Below, piece by piece: positions 5,652 through 8,395 of a DNA stretch of 8,395 bases. Position numbers and translations under genes: made by a program. The notes under the pieces were generated by a model. That model made no database searches. It was given only the letters and a program-made list of their open reading frames with translations, and had not been told where the DNA came from. Positions within the stretch are counted from its first letter, which is position 1. Each line of letters opens with the position of its first letter. Source of the DNA: an uncultured Christensenella sp. (GTDB lineage Bacteria > Bacillota > Clostridia > Christensenellales > UBA1242); the NCBI GenBank assembly GCA_949295755.1, contig CASFMG010000055.1, positions 1-8,395 of the forward strand, in the 5' to 3' direction.

Positions 5652-8231
5652 TTAATTTTGACTTTCACCATCATTTTTGGGTTTGTTTTCTTCAGTGCTA
5701 TCAGTGTTTTCAGTTGGTGCTACTTCTTGATTTTCCTGTAAGTCTTGTATTTGTTCGCCATCACTCGTTAAATCTTGTGTTTGAAGTTTTTCTTCGTTTT
5801 GTTGTTCTTTTATTTGTTGCAATGTTTCGCCGAGTTGTCTATTTAATTCGTTTTGCTGTTCTATTAAACGATTGCTTTCTTCTAATATTTGATTGCTTAT
5901 AGCCTTTAAGTCATCAGTGTTCTTTTTTGGACGACCTCGCTTTTTTGCAACCTTTGGTTCTGTTGATTGTTCAGTTTTTCTTGGTCTACCACGCTTACCC
6001 GATGTTTTTGGCTTTTCTTGTGTTGTTTCGGTTTTTCTTGGACGACCTCGCTTTTTTGCAACCTTTGGTTTTTCTTCGCTATTTTCGGTTTTTCTTGGTC
6101 TGCCACGCTTACCAGATGTTTTTGGTTTAGTATCAGTTGACTCAGTTGTAGTTTTTCTTGGACGACCACGCTTACCCGTTGTTTTTGGCTTTTCTTGTGT
6201 CGTTTCTGTTTTTCTTGGACGACCTCGCTTTTTTGCAACCTTTGGTTTTTCTTCGCTATTTTCGGTTTTTCTTGGACGACCACGACCTCTTTTTTTAGGT
6301 TCTTCTTCCTTGATTTCAAGTTGATTATTCAACACTTCGGCTTTAGGTTCTTCTTGTGGTTCTATTTGTTCTTGTGGTTTTGTTTCGGCATCTTCCACTA
6401 TTGGGAACAAGTCTACAAAATCTGATATTTGTGTTTGAGTTGTGTTTTCTTCTTTTTCTGTCTCTACTTTCTGTGGCTCTTGTACAATGTTTTGTTCTTC
6501 TTGTTGTTGTACTTCTTCTTTTTGTGGTTTTGTTAATCTTTCATATTCTTCTTGTGGGATAAAGTTACCATCTTGGTCATATATTGAACCATCTTCATCG
6601 TGATAATATCCTTTATCATCGTAATATGTTCCGTTTTCAAACCAATAATATCCGTTTTCATCATAAAAACCTTGTGGCGTTTCTTGTTGTTCTTGTTCAA
6701 CTTCTTGATTTGTTTGTTCTTCTTTTGTTTCAACTTCTTTATTTGGTTCTTCTACATCATCCGCTTTTACAATATTTTCTTGTTCTAATTTCTCTTCAAT
6801 TTGTTGTTCTTGTTCATCTAAATTTATTTTTTGTTTTTCTTCTGTTTGATGTATTAGTTCTCGTAAATCATTTATAACACTATCCTTGATGTTATTTATT
6901 TCTTTTGCTTTTTCAAGTTCTTTGAGTGCTTCAACTTTTTGCTCCGCAAGTTCGTCAACTTCCTGTTTATGTTTTTCTTGAACATCGTTTAATATTGCCT
7001 TATATATTTTTGTTGAGAAAGTATCATATTCGCTAAGCATTGCTTTTGTAACATATTCTTTCTTTTCTTCAAGTTCTGCTCTACATTTTTCTATTTCTTG
7101 TTTTAATGTTGCAGTTTCTTGTTCATATCTAAGTGTTGCATCGTCTTGGTCTTTTTCAAGTTGTTCTTGCTTTTTGATTTCGTCTTGTTGTTGTTTTTTA
7201 ATATAGTTTACTTCGATACGGTTTGTTGATTCTTCTTGTTGGGTTCTTAATCTTTCAATATTTTCTTTACTTGCTTGAAGTTTTCTTTGATAGTCTTTTG
7301 AAACATTTTCATAATTTCTTTTTAAAGAATCAATCTCTGATTCAAATTGTTGAATTTGACTTAAAAGTCTTTGTCTTGTATTTAAATAAATTTCCGACTC
7401 TTTCATTGCTCTATCAAGTATAAGCGAACCATCGATACCTGTGTTTTCAAAATTGTATACTTCGTGTTCAACTGCATTTTGACGAGCCTTTTCAAGTTCT
7501 TCAGCTTCTTGGCGTGCTCTCTTTTCAAGGTATTCATTAAGAACAGGAATACCACCACGAATTTCTTTTCTTGTAAACAATATTTCAAAGTCTACATATT
7601 TTGGAATAGTTGCCGAAGCCTTGTCTATGTATCTGTTAAACAAATGAAAATTTTGATATAAACTAGACAAATTAAAATTTTGCATTGACCTTAATAAAAT
7701 CAAAAACAACACGCTAAGCACCATAATAATCAATGGAGTGATTAACGAATTTGCGAAACTTTCAATGGTTAGTGGAGAATTACCATAACTTAGAAGTGAC
7801 AAAACAAAAGTAATAAGCATAGTTGCACCACAAATACCAATAAAGTTCTTTATATTTGAATTGTACGAACTTGTATGTAATGGTTTCTCGATACAGTTAT
7901 ACATACTCATATAAAAACTTGGTTCGTGCTCACGATAGAGCATATATTGTTGCCAATGATATCTTAATAGCCTTGGAGTTTTTTTAATCATATTGTTAAA
8001 TTCAACCAAGTTTGATTCGTCTATTTGTTGATGAACAAATAGCCATCTATTAAGTTTTTCAAGCGACCTTTCCAATCTTCCTTCATAGGCATAACGAGAT
8101 TTTATCATAAAGAATAAAACCATAAATATAATAAAACCTAGGCCAATGTAGAAAATAAGGTCGGATGTAAGTCCGTTTGTTGTTATTTGATAAATGAAAT
8201 CAGAAATATTTTCAATAACACCTAAAAGCAT
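5652..8231 (-). CDS. Membrane-anchored coiled-coil protein with seven C-terminal AT-hooks, 859 aa
   Basis: I know no named family with this whole architecture. Domains, numbered from the ATG at 8231: membrane helix 1 (about 23-44); a charged, probably cytoplasmic loop (45-128) with W-Q-Q-Y-M-L-Y-R; helices 2 (about 129-150) and 3 (about 159-182) separated by a short turn; a long Glu/Lys/Gln-rich region strongly predicted as coiled coil (about 235-485); an acidic linker; three 14-residue Tyr/Asp repeats (522-563); another acidic, Gln/Pro-rich linker; seven AT-hook motifs with R-G-R-P-R-K cores (646-771); a short C-terminal helix (about 772-835); and an acidic tail. AT-hooks bind the minor groove of AT-rich DNA, so I infer a membrane-to-nucleoid tether. 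The helix layout resembles MotA/TolQ/ExbB/ZorA proteins, not proven. The frame also opens at a GTG at 8276 and an ATG at 8255; I chose 8231 because AAAAGGGGAAGG (8236-8247) lies just before it. It is the last gene of its transcript. Confidence 0.85.
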   Translation of the reverse strand: MLLGVIENISDFIYQITTNGLTSDLIFYIGLGFIIFMVLFFMIKSRYAYEGRLERSLEKLNRWLFVHQQIDESNLVEFNNMIKKTPRLLRYHWQQYMLYREHEPSFYMSMYNCIEKPLHTSSYNSNIKNFIGICGATMLITFVLSLLSYGNSPLTIESFANSLITPLIIMVLSVLFLILLRSMQNFNLSSLYQNFHLFNRYIDKASATIPKYVDFEILFTRKEIRGGIPVLNEYLEKRARQEAEELEKARQNAVEHEVYNFENTGIDGSLILDRAMKESEIYLNTRQRLLSQIQQFESEIDSLKRNYENVSKDYQRKLQASKENIERLRTQQEESTNRIEVNYIKKQQQDEIKKQEQLEKDQDDATLRYEQETATLKQEIEKCRAELEEKKEYVTKAMLSEYDTFSTKIYKAILNDVQEKHKQEVDELAEQKVEALKELEKAKEINNIKDSVINDLRELIHQTEEKQKINLDEQEQQIEEKLEQENIVKADDVEEPNKEVETKEEQTNQEVEQEQQETPQGFYDENGYYWFENGTYYDDKGYYHDEDGSIYDQDGNFIPQEEYERLTKPQKEEVQQQEEQNIVQEPQKVETEKEENTTQTQISDFVDLFPIVEDAETKPQEQIEPQEEPKAEVLNNQLEIKEEEPKKRGRGRPRKTENSEEKPKVAKKRGRPRKTETTQEKPKTTGKRGRPRKTTTESTDTKPKTSGKRGRPRKTENSEEKPKVAKKRGRPRKTETTQEKPKTSGKRGRPRKTEQSTEPKVAKKRGRPKKNTDDLKAISNQILEESNRLIEQQNELNRQLGETLQQIKEQQNEEKLQTQDLTSDGEQIQDLQENQEVAPTENTDSTEENKPKNDGESQN
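5919..6296 (-). repeat. Array encoding seven AT-hook motifs, with 177-nt higher-order duplication
   Basis: The encoded GRP cores begin at protein residues 651, 670, 689, 710, 729, 748 and 766, with spacings of 19, 19, 21, 19, 19 and 18 residues (about 57 nt). Linkers alternate between an S-E-E-K-P-K-V-A type and a T-Q-E-K-P-K-T type. A block of two or more units is duplicated with an offset of 177 nt (59 residues): the stretch from about 5970 to 6100 closely matches about 6147 to 6277, with only a few substitutions. The last hook is K-K instead of R-K, and the first has an extra G-R. Recent expansion by slippage or unequal recombination is likely. Confidence 0.9.
6543..6668 (-). repeat. Three 14-residue Tyr/Asp/Gly repeats
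   Basis: Residues 522-535, 536-549 and 550-563 of the AT-hook protein align as F-Y-D-E-N-G-Y-Y-W-F-E-N-G-T, Y-Y-D-D-K-G-Y-Y-H-D-E-D-G-S and I-Y-D-Q-D-G-N-F followed by a diverged end. The consensus is (aromatic/Ile)-Y-D-x-x-G-(aromatic)-(aromatic)-x-x-x-x-G. The segment sits between two acidic, low-complexity linkers, so it is probably a small folded or interaction module. No established domain is recognised. Confidence 0.75.
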
Positions 8232-8266
8232 AATACCTTCCCCTTTTTTATACATTTTTCGAGTGT

Positions 8267-8296
8267 AGTATATCACAATAATATTTTTTTAACTAA
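8267..8296 (-). promoter_or_regulatory. Weak candidate promoter of the AT-hook gene
   Basis: On the minus strand a TATACT -10 box (8267-8272) lies about 36 nt upstream of the ATG at 8231, giving a start near 8260. The -35 region at 16-18 bp distance (TTAGTT/TAGTTA around 8290-8296) matches the consensus poorly. The T/A-tracts immediately upstream could act as an UP-element and compensate. Low confidence. Confidence 0.3.
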
Positions 8297-8395
8297 TATT
8301 TTTAAATATTTTTTTTATTTTTTTAATATTTTTTTTGAATTTATTTTTTATTTTTTTATATTTTTTTTTATTGCTCAGTACAGTTTTAAAAAAAA
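8277..8395. other. T-tract-rich, probably curved upstream DNA without a gene
   Basis: On the plus strand this stretch is a series of T-runs of 5 to 9 bases separated by short A/T spacers. AATATT occurs at 8280, 8295, 8305 and 8325, with spacings of 15, 10 and 20 bp, roughly multiples of half a helical turn. Phased tracts of this kind usually bend DNA, and such minor grooves are also preferred AT-hook sites. The right end (TTGCTCAGTACAG) is the only non-AT-rich part and may belong to a neighbouring element beyond the window. No open frame of note is seen. Confidence 0.5.

Noticed and set aside
5919..6296. CRISPR-like array of regularly spaced repeats
   Set aside because: The period is about 57 nt, the repeats are in frame inside a long coding sequence, and the 'spacers' are themselves repeated linkers.
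5893..6324. Open plus-strand frame with repeated F-L-G-R-P-R-F-F-like units
   Set aside because: It is the exact antisense of the AT-hook array; the repeat prevents stop codons on the other strand. It has no ribosome binding site and no independent support.
6543..6620. EF-hand or dockerin-like calcium loop in the Asp/Gly-rich repeat
   Set aside because: The D-x-D-G segments do not give the D-x-D-x-D-G-x-x-x-x-x-E spacing needed for such a loop.
8232..8276. Upstream GTG (8276) and ATG (8255) starts for the AT-hook protein
   Set aside because: They would place the strong AAAAGGGGAAGG ribosome binding site inside the coding sequence and the candidate -10 box overlaps the GTG region; the ATG at 8231 is correctly spaced.

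Overview
The window is strongly AT-rich and looks like chromosome from a low-GC Gram-positive bacterium (Bacillota), probably an uncultured gut-type Clostridia or Bacilli lineage. The grounds are the base composition, Gram-positive-style AGGAGG/AAGG ribosome binding sites, sigma-A-type promoters, intrinsic terminators with U-tracts, and the protein families present. In-frame Trp codons that I checked are TGG and every long frame ends at a standard stop, so the standard bacterial code fits. I see no rRNA, tRNA, CRISPR array, transposase, integrase or phage gene. No gene order here identifies a genus.

Layout. (1) Positions 1-2204, minus: the 5' part (734 codons) of a large secreted lipoprotein with one Ig-like (Big_2-type) domain followed by about seven tandem fibronectin-III-like modules; its 3' end lies beyond the left edge. 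(2) 2205-2493: an intergenic region with the lipoprotein promoter, two long perfect palindromes whose centres are exactly 50 bp apart (one is the terminator of the next operon), and a short direct repeat. (3) 2494-3857, minus: a two-gene operon of an RluA-family pseudouridine synthase and a small ferritin-like di-iron protein, driven by a good sigma-A promoter. (4) 3858-4012: a divergent promoter region. (5) 4013-4255, plus: an 80-residue two-helix membrane protein with near-consensus expression signals and a compound terminator. (6) 4372-5616, plus: a pyrimidine-nucleoside phosphorylase that appears to be transcribed leaderless. (7) 5615-5647: a bidirectional terminator between convergent genes. 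(8) 5652-8231, minus: an 859-residue protein with three N-terminal membrane helices, a long coiled coil, a three-unit tyrosine/aspartate repeat and a C-terminal array of seven AT-hook (RGRPRK) motifs. (9) 8277-8395: a T-tract-rich, probably curved stretch upstream of that gene.

The genes do not form one pathway. The pseudouridine synthase (RNA modification) and the nucleoside phosphorylase (salvage) are housekeeping. The most unusual item is the AT-hook protein. Its architecture suggests a membrane-anchored, DNA-minor-groove-binding tether that could connect an AT-rich nucleoid to the cell membrane. Its membrane part has the 1+2 helix layout of MotA/TolQ/ExbB/ZorA-type proteins, but that relationship is only inferred from layout and spacing. 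Second-rank items are the predicted leaderless mRNA of the phosphorylase, substitutions at otherwise conserved positions near its active site, and the paired palindromes.
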